Of a DNA stretch of 64,000 nt, positions 33,627 through 43,167 are shown one piece after another. Both the position numbers and the translations under genes were made by a program. Under the pieces are notes generated by a model that ran no database searches, was not told the DNA's origin, and saw only the letters and a program-made list of their open reading frames with translations. Every line of letters begins with the position of its first letter. Position 1 is the stretch's first letter. Source of the DNA: Terribacillus aidingensis (GTDB lineage: Bacteria > Bacillota > Bacilli > Bacillales > Amphibacillaceae); assembly GCF_900215625.1 (NCBI RefSeq), contig NZ_OBEK01000005.1:124001-188000 (forward strand), given 5' to 3'.

Positions 33627-34586
33627 TTACTTTTTATTCTTCCACATCTGGGTATTGTCGTCTTCATCAAACTCAATAATAACATCTGTAACACCCTTCT
33701 GCTTCATAATTTGTTCTTCCAATCGGTCTTTGATATCATCTGCAGCCGCTACAGTTAATGACGGATCAATTTCCAGTATGGCCTCTACGTGGAAAGAATC
33801 TCCTTCTTTGACTACTGTCATTTCTTGAATATCACGCACGTCACCATCCGCAAATAGAATATCTCCTATCTTGTCAGCCATCTCCTCATCTGCTTCTCCG
33901 ATTACACCAGCTGCATTATCAAGGAAAACGCGCCCGACAACAAGAAACATCATAGCTCCAATTACAATCGAGGCGATCCCTTCCGCTTGATGAAATGGGG
34001 TATACGATGCAATCAAGATAGCGATAATTGCAATCAGTGCACCGCTTGTTGCAACTAAATCTTCCATAAATACCAGCTTTGTCGCTGGCTTCGCGCGCCC
34101 GACATCAGAAAAACTTTTCGGGATGACAGCTAATCCTGTTGCACCCGAATCACTCTCATGTGCAATTTCTCGCATAACTTTCAGCAACACATATCCCTCT
34201 AAAATACAGCTTAAAGCAAGTACAGAAATGCTTAGCCACAAACCTTCTGATTCTGACGGATGAGCTAAATGTGCTATTCCCTCTCGAATTGTTTCGTATG
34301 CGAGAATTCCGACAATCAGTACAGCACCTAGCAATACGAGATTGACCGCGCGACCAAACCCGCCCGGGAAACGTTCTGTCGGGGCTTTTTTGCTCAATGC
34401 TGAACCGACATATACGAAGAATTGGTTTGCTGAATCTCCAAAACTGTGCAATGTTTCCGCGAACATTGCAACATTACCTGTCAGCAAAAATGCTCCGCCT
34501 TTGACGAGTGCAATAATAAAGTTCACTATTGCCGCTAAACCAGCAGACTTGCTGCCTTGACGTAATAAACCCAAATATTCTTTCAT
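33627..34586 (-). CDS. Cation diffusion facilitator (CDF) metal exporter
   Basis: 319 residues. CDF pattern: helix II ETLHSFGDSANQ with the metal-binding His/Asp, helix V FMEDLVATSG (Asp), and a cytoplasmic C-terminal domain with VKEGDSFHVEAILEIDPS. The helix V motif with Glu-Asp and the long PKSFSDVGRAKP insert place it nearer the SLC30A9/Fe-Mn-like branch than the classical Zn branch (helix II HSFGD). It likely exports a divalent cation such as Zn, Mn or Fe. Stand-alone. Confidence 0.85.
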   Translation of the reverse strand: MKEYLGLLRQGSKSAGLAAIVNFIIALVKGGAFLLTGNVAMFAETLHSFGDSANQFFVYVGSALSKKAPTERFPGGFGRAVNLVLLGAVLIVGILAYETIREGIAHLAHPSESEGLWLSISVLALSCILEGYVLLKVMREIAHESDSGATGLAVIPKSFSDVGRAKPATKLVFMEDLVATSGALIAIIAILIASYTPFHQAEGIASIVIGAMMFLVVGRVFLDNAAGVIGEADEEMADKIGDILFADGDVRDIQEMTVVKEGDSFHVEAILEIDPSLTVAAADDIKDRLEEQIMKQKGVTDVIIEFDEDDNTQMWKNKK

Positions 34587-34827
34587 GCTGCCTCTTCCTT
34601 TTCAGTAAATTTATATGTATTTTATGGTAACAATATTTTTAGAATAGCATACATTACATGCAACGCCATTCCTCTTTGCTTATGGCGGAGAGAAGACGCC
34701 ATGTTTTAGTTTCGGTGAAAATGGTTACCATATACATGAATTAAGTAATTTTTTCACTTGCAGCCTACCCAGATGACGTGTTAATATCTTGAACAATATA
34801 CCTTTAAAGCGAAAGGAGCCGATAAGA

Positions 34828-35358
34828 TTGAGAAAAGTAACGTTAGAGCAGATATTTACACATCCAATAGCGCAAAAATACCTCGGCCGATCCGGACAGG
34901 CACATGCTATTGCTGTAGCAGAATATGCACTTGCAATAAGTGAGAAAAAGCAGGTTGACCCTGACTTGGCAGTAAAAGCAGCTCTGCTGCACGACATCGG
35001 CCATTATGAATGGTACCGCGATGGCAAGTGGGACTATGATTTGTATAGACAAAATGATATCCATGCTATAAAGGGTGCAGCACGTGCACATAAGCTGTTG
35101 ATACGCCTAGGCGAAAATCCGCAGGCTGCAAAAGAAATCTCGCTTGCAGTTTTACTCCACACAGATTCTTACCTCCCAGAGCAGAACTTAAAACGTGATC
35201 CGCTGCAGCAAGTTGTAGCAGAAGCAGATACAGCAGATGAGGAGACAGGCGGAGCGCATCACTATAAAACTATTTCTGAGCAAGAAGCTTTGAAACGTAT
35301 CCTAGCATTGGATAACAGCATTGAGAAGCGCATGATAAGTAAAGTTCAAACAAGCTGA
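34828..35358 (+). CDS. HD-domain hydrolase
   Basis: 176 residues from the TTG at 34828, chosen because AAAGGAG lies 9 bp upstream; the ATG 13 codons earlier has no such site. The metal-binding HD motif is LLHDIGHYEW, with AHAIAVAEYAL before it (first His) and VLLHTDSYL and EADTADEE after it. It is a phosphohydrolase of the uncharacterised YedJ/YpgQ-like HD set. No partner genes suggest a substrate. Confidence 0.75.
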   Translation: MRKVTLEQIFTHPIAQKYLGRSGQAHAIAVAEYALAISEKKQVDPDLAVKAALLHDIGHYEWYRDGKWDYDLYRQNDIHAIKGAARAHKLLIRLGENPQAAKEISLAVLLHTDSYLPEQNLKRDPLQQVVAEADTADEETGGAHHYKTISEQEALKRILALDNSIEKRMISKVQTS

Positions 35359-35489
35359 TCATGACCGCTTCCCCTCCCTTAATTCTCCTGTCTTTCCTAT
35401 TAAAAATATGCCTCAATGCGTGCAATCTGCTGTCTCTTCCATTATGCTAGACTAATAGAAGATACGACTATAAAAGGAGATTAGCGAAT

Positions 35490-36008
35490 TTGCACTGGAA
35501 AAGGATTATTTTAACAACAGTGTTGATGACAGTAGCAGCGTTGATCCTATTCGGTTTTTTGCATATTGAGCAGCTTCCTAAGAATTCCACTCCTGTCGCT
35601 GACACGGATGCAGCTGACATCAACGGCCTTCACCCTACAGTAGAAAAAAACATGCACAAATTAATAGATAAATCTGCTGATATCGGCATCCCAATTATCA
35701 TTACAGATGATTTTCGATCTAAAAAAGAACAAGACAAGCTGTATGCCCAAGGCAGAACAACAGAGGGCCAGATTGTCACCAATGTTCAAGGCGGAGAATC
35801 CATGCATAATTATGGCTTGGCCATCGATTTTGCTTTGCAACCAGAGCCCGGTAACGTTATTTGGGATATGGAATATGACGGTAACAATAATGGCGAGTCT
35901 GATTGGCTGGAAGTAGTTGAAATCGCCAAAGATCTCGGTTTCCACTGGGGCGGGGACTGGACGGAATTCAAGGATTATCCGCATTTGGAGATGCATATAA
36001 ATTGGTAA
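35490..36008 (+). CDS. cwlK: M15 peptidoglycan L-Ala-D-Glu endopeptidase (CwlK-like)
   Basis: 172 residues. A signal anchor (KRIILTTVLMTVAALILFGF) is followed by a VanY/M15-type zinc peptidase domain with SMHNYGLAID (metal His and Asp), DMEYDGNNNGESDW, and GGDW..DYPHLEM (second His). CwlK cleaves the L-Ala-D-Glu bond in cell wall peptides. TTG start at 35490 with AAAGGAG 10 bp upstream. Followed by two hairpins. Confidence 0.88.
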   Translation: MHWKRIILTTVLMTVAALILFGFLHIEQLPKNSTPVADTDAADINGLHPTVEKNMHKLIDKSADIGIPIIITDDFRSKKEQDKLYAQGRTTEGQIVTNVQGGESMHNYGLAIDFALQPEPGNVIWDMEYDGNNNGESDWLEVVEIAKDLGFHWGGDWTEFKDYPHLEMHINW

Positions 36009-36012
36009 GAGC

Positions 36013-36034
36013 AGCGCCGGGCGGGCGCTTATTT
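36013..36034 (+). terminator. Short hairpin after cwlK
   Basis: AGCGCC and GGCGCT arms with a partial T tract (TATTTGTT). Confidence 0.55.
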
Positions 36035-36059
36035 GTTAGAAATCTTTATGTTCATTAAG

Positions 36060-36108
36060 AAAACCGAGCGAGCGCGCATTTTTGGATGCACACATCGTTC
36101 GGTTTTTT
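36060..36108 (+). terminator. Second terminator after cwlK
   Basis: AAAACCGAGCGA and TCGTTCGGTTTT arms with one G-T pair and a 23-base loop, then T2A2. Confidence 0.65.
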
Positions 36109-36163
36109 AAAACTTACCATACATATGATACAGTTTTTTTTATTGATTAGTAATTACCTAGCT

Positions 36164-36937
36164 TTATAGCTCCAGCTGAGAAGGATAAAGCGTCATACCT
36201 CCATCGACAAAAAGTGTTGTGCCTGTAACATAACTTGCTTCTCTGGATGCAAGCCAAGCAGCGGCAGCAGCGATTTCTTCTGGTTTTCCAAAGGTCTGCA
36301 TCGGTATTTTCTTCATTTGTTTCGTTTCATTTTCTGGTTTCGTATCGTCATTGCGATCGGTAGCAATTGTGCCCGGCGCTATCGCATTTACTCGGATTCC
36401 TTTGTCTGCATATTCAAGCGCCATCGTTTCGGTAAGTAATTTTATGCCGCCTTTTGAGGCCGCGTAATGGCTATCCGAAGGCTTTGGTATTTGTTGGTGC
36501 ACACTAGACATATTTATGATACTTCCCTGTATATCATTCTCCAACATATATCGCAGCGCAGCTTGACCACCCAGGAAAGTACCTGTCAGATTAACATCAA
36601 TGACACTTCTCCAGTCCTCCTCATCCATTTCATGCAAAGGTGCAGGTTTGCTGAATCCGGAATTATTGACCATGACATCCATACTGCCGTATTCATCAAC
36701 TGCTGCCTTCAGCAGTTTCTGTACATCTTCTTTTTTAGATACATCTGCTTGTATAACAATAGCCTTCCCGCCAGCTTGTCGAATTTTTTCAGCTGCTTCT
36801 GTTGCTCCGTCTTCATCGCCGTGATAATTCACAACCACATTCATACCTTCTGAACCGAACCGCTCGGCAACCGCTCGACCAATTCCTTTCGAAGAACCTG
36901 TAACTATTGCTGTCTTACCTTTCAAATCATCGTACAT
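36164..36937 (-). CDS. gdh: Glucose 1-dehydrogenase (SDR)
   Basis: 257 residues from the ATG at 36937, 8 bp after GGGAGGGG; the longer frame is unsupported. [39 protein letters not shown] (catalytic Tyr and Lys) and [14 protein letters not shown] closely follow the Bacillus glucose 1-dehydrogenases, which oxidise beta-D-glucose to gluconolactone with NAD(P). In Bacillus such genes are made in forespores or under stress. No glcU transporter neighbours it. A degenerate sigma-B-like site upstream was not accepted. Confidence 0.88.
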   Translation of the reverse strand: MYDDLKGKTAIVTGSSKGIGRAVAERFGSEGMNVVVNYHGDEDGATEAAEKIRQAGGKAIVIQADVSKKEDVQKLLKAAVDEYGSMDVMVNNSGFSKPAPLHEMDEEDWRSVIDVNLTGTFLGGQAALRYMLENDIQGSIINMSSVHQQIPKPSDSHYAASKGGIKLLTETMALEYADKGIRVNAIAPGTIATDRNDDTKPENETKQMKKIPMQTFGKPEEIAAAAAWLASREASYVTGTTLFVDGGMTLYPSQLEL

Positions 36938-37088
36938 AAAGACAACCCCTCCCGTTTGTTTACATCCCTCTTCCCACGATTCACTAACGGCAAACTTTTC
37001 TACTAATTTCGACAAATTGGGACTTACCCTTTACATTATGGTCCTTCTTACCGATATAAAGGAAAATAATGTACAGAGGAGCTCGTCT

Positions 37089-37928
37089 ATGAATTCAACT
37101 TTACAAGCAGTAATCAATATCGCTCCCATTATAAAAGATACACTGGGACCGACTGCAGCGATGGGCGTACTGGATACAGAGAAATTTGTCTTTTACGCTC
37201 CTTCCACGATCTTAAATCTGCCAATCAAGGTGGGGGAATCCAGGTTAGATGAACATGACATATATCGGCGTGCGATCAACGGAGAGTCAGTTCTAGACTA
37301 TATAACTGACAACTATGAATATCTCGGTGCACCAGTAGTTACTTCTATTACTCCTATCCGAGATATGGAATCTGGCGAAATAGTAGGCTTGCTTTCCTTA
37401 ACTCGTACGTTAGAACATCAAGAGAAACTCGACAAAGAACTAAGCAAATTAAATGCGGTAATAGATGCCTTGCAAGGAAAAGTTCAGCACGTAGCAGCAC
37501 AGGCTGAGGAACTATCGGCTACCAGCAGTGATATCAATGAACAGGCAAGCAGCGCCAATCAGAATTCCCATCAAATCGGGGAAGTCGTGCAGTTAATCGA
37601 ACAGATTTCCACACAGACAAACTTGCTTGGCTTAAATGCTGCCATTGAAGCAGCTCGCTCCGGTGAGGCCGGCAAAGGATTTGGTGTCGTAGCAGACGAA
37701 ATTCGGAAGCTGTCTGATAACACGAAAGAAGCTGTTCAGACAATCGGCAAATCTTTATCCGAAATTCGCTCCAGCATTGAGAATTTATCTCTTAGTATCA
37801 ACGAAGTATCTTCTTCTTCTGAAGAACAGTCTGTCATCATGGTTGAATTTATGGACGATATCCAATCGTTGGATGAGAAAAGCAAACAAATAATCAATAC
37901 AATGAAAAATGTTACAAATCAGAAATAA
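37089..37928 (+). CDS. Soluble methyl-accepting chemotaxis protein, YfmS-like (copy 1)
   Basis: 279 residues without any membrane segment. Residues 1-120 form a small sensory domain ([29 protein letters not shown] ... [19 protein letters not shown]). The rest is a short chemoreceptor signalling hairpin with the invariant tip [17 protein letters not shown] and [14 protein letters not shown]. Length and layout match B. subtilis YfmS, a cytoplasmic chemoreceptor. Start ATG at 37089 after AGAGGAGCTCGTCT; a longer frame exists but lacks a site. Followed 13 bp later by a paralog. Confidence 0.88.
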   Translation: MNSTLQAVINIAPIIKDTLGPTAAMGVLDTEKFVFYAPSTILNLPIKVGESRLDEHDIYRRAINGESVLDYITDNYEYLGAPVVTSITPIRDMESGEIVGLLSLTRTLEHQEKLDKELSKLNAVIDALQGKVQHVAAQAEELSATSSDINEQASSANQNSHQIGEVVQLIEQISTQTNLLGLNAAIEAARSGEAGKGFGVVADEIRKLSDNTKEAVQTIGKSLSEIRSSIENLSLSINEVSSSSEEQSVIMVEFMDDIQSLDEKSKQIINTMKNVTNQK

Positions 37929-37941
37929 GGAGGCAACAAAG

Positions 37942-38769
37942 ATGCATCCCACAATAAAAGCAATGGTTCTTTTAGCACCTGAAATCAAGAAAAACATCGG
38001 GGATAACGCCGTCGTTGCCGTTACAGATAAAGAAAATTTTGTTTTCTTCTCCCCATCTAAAGATCTGGATGTCGGAATAAAGGTTGGCGATTTCGCTTTT
38101 ACAGAAGACAATGACTTATTACGCCAAGCACTTCAAGGTGAAAAAGTGCAAGTACATATTCCGAAAGAACGTTATGGCCTTGGCATGCAAAATAATGCTA
38201 GTCCTATCCGCGATGAAAACGGTGATATAGTTGGTGTTCTGCAGATTACCAAAACATTGAAAGACGAAGAGATGCTGGATCAGCAGCTGGATGAATTGCG
38301 TGAGATTGTAAGCAGTTTGCAAGCAAAGGTTCAGCATGTCGCTGCTCAGGCGGAAGAGCTGTCCGCAACGAGCACAGACATTGATAGTCAAGCTTCTCAT
38401 GCCAATAAAAATTCTAAAGAAATCAGCAAAGTTGTCCAGCTAATTGAAGATATCTCCACACAGACAAACTTGCTTGGATTAAATGCAGCGATTGAGGCTG
38501 CTCGCTCCGGCGATGCCGGGAGAGGATTCGGTGTTGTAGCAGATGAGATTCGCAAGCTTTCCATCGGAACCAAAGAAGCTGTTGGAACAATTGGTCAGTC
38601 ACTTCAGCAGATTCAAACAAACATGGAAAATTTAACATTGAGTATCGGCGAAGTATCCACTTCCTCAGAAGAACAATCACGAGTAATGGTGGAGTTTATG
38701 GAAGATATAAAGAATCTTGATGACCAAAGCAATGATATCGGGGACTACATCAAAGACATTACCAAATAA
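37942..38769 (+). CDS. Soluble methyl-accepting chemotaxis protein, YfmS-like (copy 2)
   Basis: 275 residues from the ATG at 37942 (7 bp after AAGGAGG). It has the same layout as the gene before it: sensory part with [22 protein letters not shown] and [18 protein letters not shown], then the hairpin tip [34 protein letters not shown]. The signalling halves are nearly identical between the two, while the sensory halves have diverged, as expected for a tandem duplication with ligand specialisation. Ends at a bidirectional terminator. Confidence 0.88.
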   Translation: MHPTIKAMVLLAPEIKKNIGDNAVVAVTDKENFVFFSPSKDLDVGIKVGDFAFTEDNDLLRQALQGEKVQVHIPKERYGLGMQNNASPIRDENGDIVGVLQITKTLKDEEMLDQQLDELREIVSSLQAKVQHVAAQAEELSATSTDIDSQASHANKNSKEISKVVQLIEDISTQTNLLGLNAAIEAARSGDAGRGFGVVADEIRKLSIGTKEAVGTIGQSLQQIQTNMENLTLSIGEVSTSSEEQSRVMVEFMEDIKNLDDQSNDIGDYIKDITK

Positions 38770-38800
38770 AAAAACGCCTCCTATGTGGAGGCGTTTTTTT
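38769..38800. terminator. Bidirectional intrinsic terminator
   Basis: AAAAAACGCCTC and GAGGCGTTTTTTT arms around CTATGTG; serves the chemoreceptor operon and the convergent YtxH-like gene. Confidence 0.88.
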
Positions 38801-39425
38801 AGATAGATGTTTTTTTGTTAGAAGTAGGCGGTGTTGTTTTAGAAGTTGCAGTTGCTGCTGCAGTTGTTTTATTTCCTGCTGTTTTTGACTGAGTACCTGC
38901 ACTGCTTTGACTATTTTCATTCTGGCTATCATTATCTTCATTCTTAGATTTGGTCATCGGATTATCCGATGCACTGTCAGGCTTTGCTTCCATTAGTGTA
39001 TCTGTAGCTTCTTTTGCTTTGCTGCCAGCACCTTTCAAATCATCTTTTACTTCCTTCACTGTGCCAAGAGCTGACTTGGAATCTTCTTGCACATCATTTA
39101 CAGAAGACATGATTTCATTTTGTGCTTTGTCATAGACATTTTTCACATCGTTTGCAGCTTCTTTTGCAAGGTCAGAAGCATCTTGAACTTTATTCATCAC
39201 TTGTTCTTTTGTACCTTGCGGATCCTGTTTCGCTTCTTTTACAAAGCTAGAAACTGTATCCTTCGCAACACCGACATTTTGAAATACTTTCTGACGCGTC
39301 TGCTTGTTAAGCAACACGATTGCCGCACCAGTTACCGCCCCAGCGACTGCACCTGTTAATAATTTAGAACCTGCTTTTGCTTGCTCTTTCGTTTCTTGCT
39401 TGTCTACTGTTTGCGCTTGTGCCAT
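38799..39425 (-). CDS. YtxH/YhaH-type stress protein with Ala-rich coiled region
   Basis: 208 residues from the ATG at 39425, 8 bp after GAAGGAG. A single glycine- and alanine-rich hydrophobic stretch (KLLTGAVAGAVTGAAIVLLN) near residues 20-40 is typical of the YtxH family, followed by Lys/Asp/Ala-rich helices resembling LEA-like proteins (VQDASDLAKEAANDVKN) and a low-complexity Thr/Ser/Asn tail. Members are sigma-B-controlled stress proteins; a sigma-B promoter lies upstream here. Confidence 0.8.
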   Translation of the reverse strand: MAQAQTVDKQETKEQAKAGSKLLTGAVAGAVTGAAIVLLNKQTRQKVFQNVGVAKDTVSSFVKEAKQDPQGTKEQVMNKVQDASDLAKEAANDVKNVYDKAQNEIMSSVNDVQEDSKSALGTVKEVKDDLKGAGSKAKEATDTLMEAKPDSASDNPMTKSKNEDNDSQNENSQSSAGTQSKTAGNKTTAAATATSKTTPPTSNKKTSI

Positions 39426-39470
39426 TATAAACACTCCTTCGACTTTTTTGTTTGCTCTGTTGATATATGT

Positions 39471-39495
39471 ATACCCCATTACCAACAGCCTAAAC
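39471..39495 (-). promoter_or_regulatory. Sigma-B promoter of the YtxH-like gene
   Basis: GTTTAG, 13 bp, GGGTAT on the minus strand, 46 bp before the start codon. The -10 is perfect and the -35 five of six, the best sigma-B site in the window. Confidence 0.8.
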
Positions 39496-39507
39496 AAAAA
39501 AATATCA

Positions 39508-40317
39508 TTATAAAGGCAGAGATCTTTTTTGTTTTTGGACGAAGTAGACCATTTCCTTGAATCCTATCTCTTTTAGACGCTGTTTTACTTTATCAAAATC
39601 TTCACCTATTCGAGAAGGAATGTGTGCATCAGAACCAAAGGAGATATCGACACCATAATGATGTGCGCGCTCCAGTATACGATCAGAAGGATACCAGCCG
39701 CCTACAGCTTTTGTCCCGCCCGATGTATTCACCTCAATTGCAACCCCAGCTTCTCCAATTACTTTCAAGGTCTGTTCAATTGCATGGTCAGCAGGAATAT
39801 CTGAGAATGCAGGATAGAACCCTTTCATCGCATCAATATGTCCGAGCACTTGGAATATGCCGCTTTTAGCTGATTGCTGAATCAGGTCGTAATATCTCTC
39901 CTTCACCGCAATGTGCTCCGCTTCCGAAAGTGCGTCCCAACGACCTTGCTTGAAGATATTCACTTCATCTACATAGTGTACCGATCCAATTACATAATCG
40001 AATGGATACTTCCGGTAATAAGCAGCATATAACTCGGCATGCTGCGGAAAGAAATCACTCTCTACTCCAAGTAATACATGAATCTGATTCTTATACTTTT
40101 CTTTCAGCTGCAGCACTTCCTGCACATATGCTTCAAAGCCGCTGATCGGCATGGCGATACCAGGGTATAGCTGATCTTCATCACTATAAAAGTAGGGTGA
40201 ATGATCTGCTATCCCGATATATTCCAGCCCTTTATCTATTGCTGCCTTGATATAGTCCTCAATTTCTCCTTCAGCGTGACCGCAGCGATAATGGTGTGTA
40301 TGCAAGTCAAACGTCAT
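39508..40317 (-). CDS. hisJ: Histidinol-phosphatase, PHP family (HisK)
   Basis: 269 residues. PHP-domain metal motifs: DLHTHHYRCGHAEG at the N-terminus, GIADHSPY, GVESDFF, GSVHYVDEV, GHIDAMKG and GSDAHIPSRIG, as in HisJ/HisK-type histidinol phosphatases. It dephosphorylates histidinol phosphate in histidine synthesis, although other PHP phosphatases look similar. Its start overlaps the stop of the upstream hydrolase by 4 bp, so it lies in an rsbR-yfhM-hisJ operon rather than with his genes. Confidence 0.85.
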   Translation of the reverse strand: MTFDLHTHHYRCGHAEGEIEDYIKAAIDKGLEYIGIADHSPYFYSDEDQLYPGIAMPISGFEAYVQEVLQLKEKYKNQIHVLLGVESDFFPQHAELYAAYYRKYPFDYVIGSVHYVDEVNIFKQGRWDALSEAEHIAVKERYYDLIQQSAKSGIFQVLGHIDAMKGFYPAFSDIPADHAIEQTLKVIGEAGVAIEVNTSGGTKAVGGWYPSDRILERAHHYGVDISFGSDAHIPSRIGEDFDKVKQRLKEIGFKEMVYFVQKQKRSLPL

Positions 40318-41213
40318 ACTCCGACTCCTTCTGCCACTTGGCTGTTTTCTTCTAAGAAATTCTTAATCAATCGATTGACGATATCCGGCTGTTCGTGATG
40401 CACCCAATGCGTCGCATCATCAATGTAAACCAATTCATAATCGGAACAGAACTTGACCGACTGCTGAGCTAATTTCTTTAGAAGAAATTGATCCTTGATA
40501 CCCCAAATAATCTTCGTTGGCACATGGACCATAACAGCTTCCTTCCGGCCGTACATGCTGATGTTATTTTTCTCGGTTAGTGCGCGATACCAATTCAGCA
40601 TACCTGTTAACGCACCTGGCTTGGCCCATGCCTCTTTATAGTCATCTATATCCAGCTGCGAAAACGTGCCAGGCCGACTGAATTTTGTGAGCGCCGCGCT
40701 GAGTCCGTAGTAATCATTCGCCGCCAAAGATTTTTCCGGCACATCATTCATTTGGAAAAAGGCCATATAAGAACTTTTAAACCATTGCAGCGGATTTGTT
40801 GCCATCACTTTAGGCAAGGCAGCTGGATGCGGCATATTTATAGCGATAAACTTCTCCACATTTTCCGGACGTGTGACGGCCAAGTGCCAGCCTACAGCTC
40901 CTCCCCAGTCGTGACCAATAATAATTGCTTTTTCCCGCTGAAACACTTTCATTACTGCCAGCACGTCGTCTCGAAGCTCATCCAGCACATAGCTGTCAGC
41001 TCCTTCTGGTTTTTCACTCAGGTTATAGCCGCGCTGATCTAATGCCAGAACACGGAACCCTTGCTGCGCCAGCGGAACAATCTGCTCTTTCCATCCGTAC
41101 CAGAACTCTGGAAATCCATGCAGCAATATCACAAGTTTCCCATCGTTAGGACCTGCTGCAGCCATATGCAGGTTCATTCCATTCGCTTTCACTGTTATAT
41201 GCTCGACTCTCAT
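40314..41213 (-). CDS. yfhM: Alpha/beta hydrolase, YfhM-like epoxide hydrolase
   Basis: 299 residues with the alpha/beta-hydrolase signature LLHGFPEFWYGW (oxyanion HGFP), nucleophile elbow IIGHDWGGAVGW (Asp nucleophile, as in epoxide hydrolases), NMPHP and the catalytic His in THWVHHE. The pattern matches the YfhM epoxide-hydrolase group; B. subtilis yfhM is sigma-B-controlled. Good site AGGAGGAGGATCCAG. Middle gene of a three-gene operon with the RsbR paralog and hisJ. Confidence 0.85.
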   Translation of the reverse strand: MRVEHITVKANGMNLHMAAAGPNDGKLVILLHGFPEFWYGWKEQIVPLAQQGFRVLALDQRGYNLSEKPEGADSYVLDELRDDVLAVMKVFQREKAIIIGHDWGGAVGWHLAVTRPENVEKFIAINMPHPAALPKVMATNPLQWFKSSYMAFFQMNDVPEKSLAANDYYGLSAALTKFSRPGTFSQLDIDDYKEAWAKPGALTGMLNWYRALTEKNNISMYGRKEAVMVHVPTKIIWGIKDQFLLKKLAQQSVKFCSDYELVYIDDATHWVHHEQPDIVNRLIKNFLEENSQVAEGVGV

Positions 41214-41228
41214 CTGGATCCTCCTCCT

Positions 41229-42074
41229 TTACTTTCGGGTCAAACCGTTCTGCGCCAAAGCCTGCTGCAGTGAATTATAGAAAATAACGTCTGCTATCAC
41301 ACGCTCACCATCCGATGCCAGCGCCATATCAGGACGAACCCCAGAAACAGCACAGTCTATTCCTAACATGCGCAGGACTTGCACCATTTGTATCAGCTTT
41401 TCCCTTGCTAAAGCTGCTGTAAAACTCGCTCCTGACATATCGATAAATAGGGTTTCGACACCTTTATCTTTACATGTCTGCGGTATGTCGGCCGTAATCA
41501 GCTCTGCCCGCCTCTCACTTATTTCTCCCACTAACGGAAAAACGCCAATTCCATTCATAATCGGAATAACCGGAGAGCTTGTCTTATTAATTACTTCTCG
41601 CTGGCTTTTGATTTTCCTGTCAATCAGCTCATAATAAAATCTTGTAAATTTATTGATAACCTCATCTAACGCACGATGCAGGTTCTTAGACCAGTGAATG
41701 ACCTTTACGGGTGAGATTTCCTGCTTCCTTTCCTCTGTGAATATCTCAATAAATTCCCAAATGACGGTGCCTGATTTCCCGACCGCTTGAAGCACTTCAT
41801 GGATAGGGGTATTTGTTTCAACCCGGCTGTTTGCTACTCTTTCTACCCATGTCTTCACGTTCCGGTTATACTGCTCTTCATTCTCCAAAATGGCACTAGC
41901 CACTAGATCAATCGTCATTCGGTGCTGTTTTCTAAGTTTCGCACGCATTTCATCTCCTGCATCTTCTGCATAAATGGAATCCTTATAGTCACCGAGCAAA
42001 TTGATCCACTGATCCGTAATATTAGGAGCGTTATCCATGATGTATTCGTATAATGCTTCGTTTAGTCCTAGCAT
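41229..42074 (-). CDS. RsbR-family stressosome protein (RsbRD/YqhA-like)
   Basis: 281 residues. The N-terminal half (about 1-140) is the helical non-heme globin-like sensor domain of RsbR proteins (ITDQWINLLGDYKDSIYAED ... RFYYELIDRKIKSQREVI). The C-terminal STAS domain has IPIMNGIGVFPLVGEISERRA and LFIDMSGASFTAALAREKL. At the first position usually phosphorylated by RsbT a non-Thr residue is found, while the second keeps a Thr (GASFTA). Stressosome paralogs integrate environmental signals into sigma-B activation. Transcribed with yfhM and hisJ. A TATAAT lies 40 bp before the start. Confidence 0.78.
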   Translation of the reverse strand: MLGLNEALYEYIMDNAPNITDQWINLLGDYKDSIYAEDAGDEMRAKLRKQHRMTIDLVASAILENEEQYNRNVKTWVERVANSRVETNTPIHEVLQAVGKSGTVIWEFIEIFTEERKQEISPVKVIHWSKNLHRALDEVINKFTRFYYELIDRKIKSQREVINKTSSPVIPIMNGIGVFPLVGEISERRAELITADIPQTCKDKGVETLFIDMSGASFTAALAREKLIQMVQVLRMLGIDCAVSGVRPDMALASDGERVIADVIFYNSLQQALAQNGLTRK

Positions 42075-42146
42075 GCGATACCCCTTCGTATTCTTGATTT
42101 GCTTTCATTATATCGAAAGACGCTGCGCTCTTCTAATGAGAGCATA

Positions 42147-42177
42147 TAAAAAAGAGCCTGCCGCAGCAGACTCCTTC
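42147..42177 (-). terminator. Intrinsic terminator of the nucleoside hydrolase gene
   Basis: AAAAGAG-CCTGC and GCAG-CTC-TTCTT arms with mismatches, then T6 on the minus strand. Confidence 0.6.
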
Positions 42178-42234
42178 TTTCTATCTATGTAGTAATACCC
42201 GCACATGAATGGATACCCCCCATGGTGTAACATT

Positions 42235-43167
42235 TCACGAACGGTTCAGCACAACTACTAACAAAGAGAGGAAACGCTCTGCTTCCACCTCCATGCATAC
42301 TTGGACATTCGCAGGCTTTCCCCATTTTCCTTGGCGATCCCAAACAGTCATACCATCGCAAAATGTACTGCTGGTCTCTACTGCAACGCTGCACGCAGTC
42401 TTTTTCACTAATGTCGAATCAATCAAAACACCAATTGCAAGCGGATCATGCATCGCACAGGCCCAAATTCCATTTTGTTCATAAAATGCTTTCCGGTAAG
42501 TTGCTGTACTTTGCTTCACAAAATCATGTAAAGCTGGCTCTGTAATAGCTTTAATATGCTTCTCTGTAAGCAGAGCTTGTTTTGTCACATCCAAACCAAC
42601 TTGTGTGAGATTCGGTATACCGGCTTCTAAAACGATGCTTGCTGCTTCCGGATCAGCAAACGTATTAAATTCAGCAACTGGCGTGACATTTCCAATCCCA
42701 TTGATAGCTCCGCCCATGTATATTACTTCCTTAACATGGTCAGCTATAGCAGGCTGCTGCTGGATCGCCTTCGCAAGGTTGGTCAGCGGACCCGTACAAA
42801 CAATAGAGACTTCACCCGGTCTTTCCATGACTTTTTCAATCATAAAACTAGATGCATCCCCAGGAGTTATTTCCCTTTCAGAGGTCACACCTTGCAATGC
42901 CCCGCCAATTCCATCTGTTCCGTGCACTTTATGTTCAAAGTGCGGCTGCCGTTTGAGCGGCGCTGCACTTCCTTTTACAACAGGAATAGAGGGCGCGTTA
43001 ATTAAATCGAGCATCTTACAAGTGTTCACTGCAGCAGCTTCCAAGGAAACATTTCCGCACCCTGTTGTGATACCAATAAGATCCAGTTCCTCACTTTTGA
43101 CAGCTAATAAAATCCCGATAGCATCATCAATACCTGTATCTACGTCTAAAATCAGCTTCTTCTTCAT
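42235..43167 (-). CDS. Inosine-uridine preferring nucleoside hydrolase
   Basis: 310 residues with the calcium-binding DVDTGIDDAIG, HGTDGIGG, CTGPLTNLA, YMGGAINGIGNVTPVAEFN and MHDPLAIGV motifs of the IUNH family. It cleaves ribonucleosides to base and ribose in salvage. The ATG at 43167 is preferred (GAGGTGTTCA before it); a TTG four codons earlier would overlap that site. Stand-alone. Confidence 0.9.
   Translation of the reverse strand: MKKKLILDVDTGIDDAIGILLAVKSEELDLIGITTGCGNVSLEAAAVNTCKMLDLINAPSIPVVKGSAAPLKRQPHFEHKVHGTDGIGGALQGVTSEREITPGDASSFMIEKVMERPGEVSIVCTGPLTNLAKAIQQQPAIADHVKEVIYMGGAINGIGNVTPVAEFNTFADPEAASIVLEAGIPNLTQVGLDVTKQALLTEKHIKAITEPALHDFVKQSTATYRKAFYEQNGIWACAMHDPLAIGVLIDSTLVKKTACSVAVETSSTFCDGMTVWDRQGKWGKPANVQVCMEVEAERFLSLLVVVLNRS

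Noticed and set aside
36930-37000. Sigma-B promoter for glucose dehydrogenase
   Set aside because: GTTTGC-N14-GGGAAG has mismatches in both hexamers.
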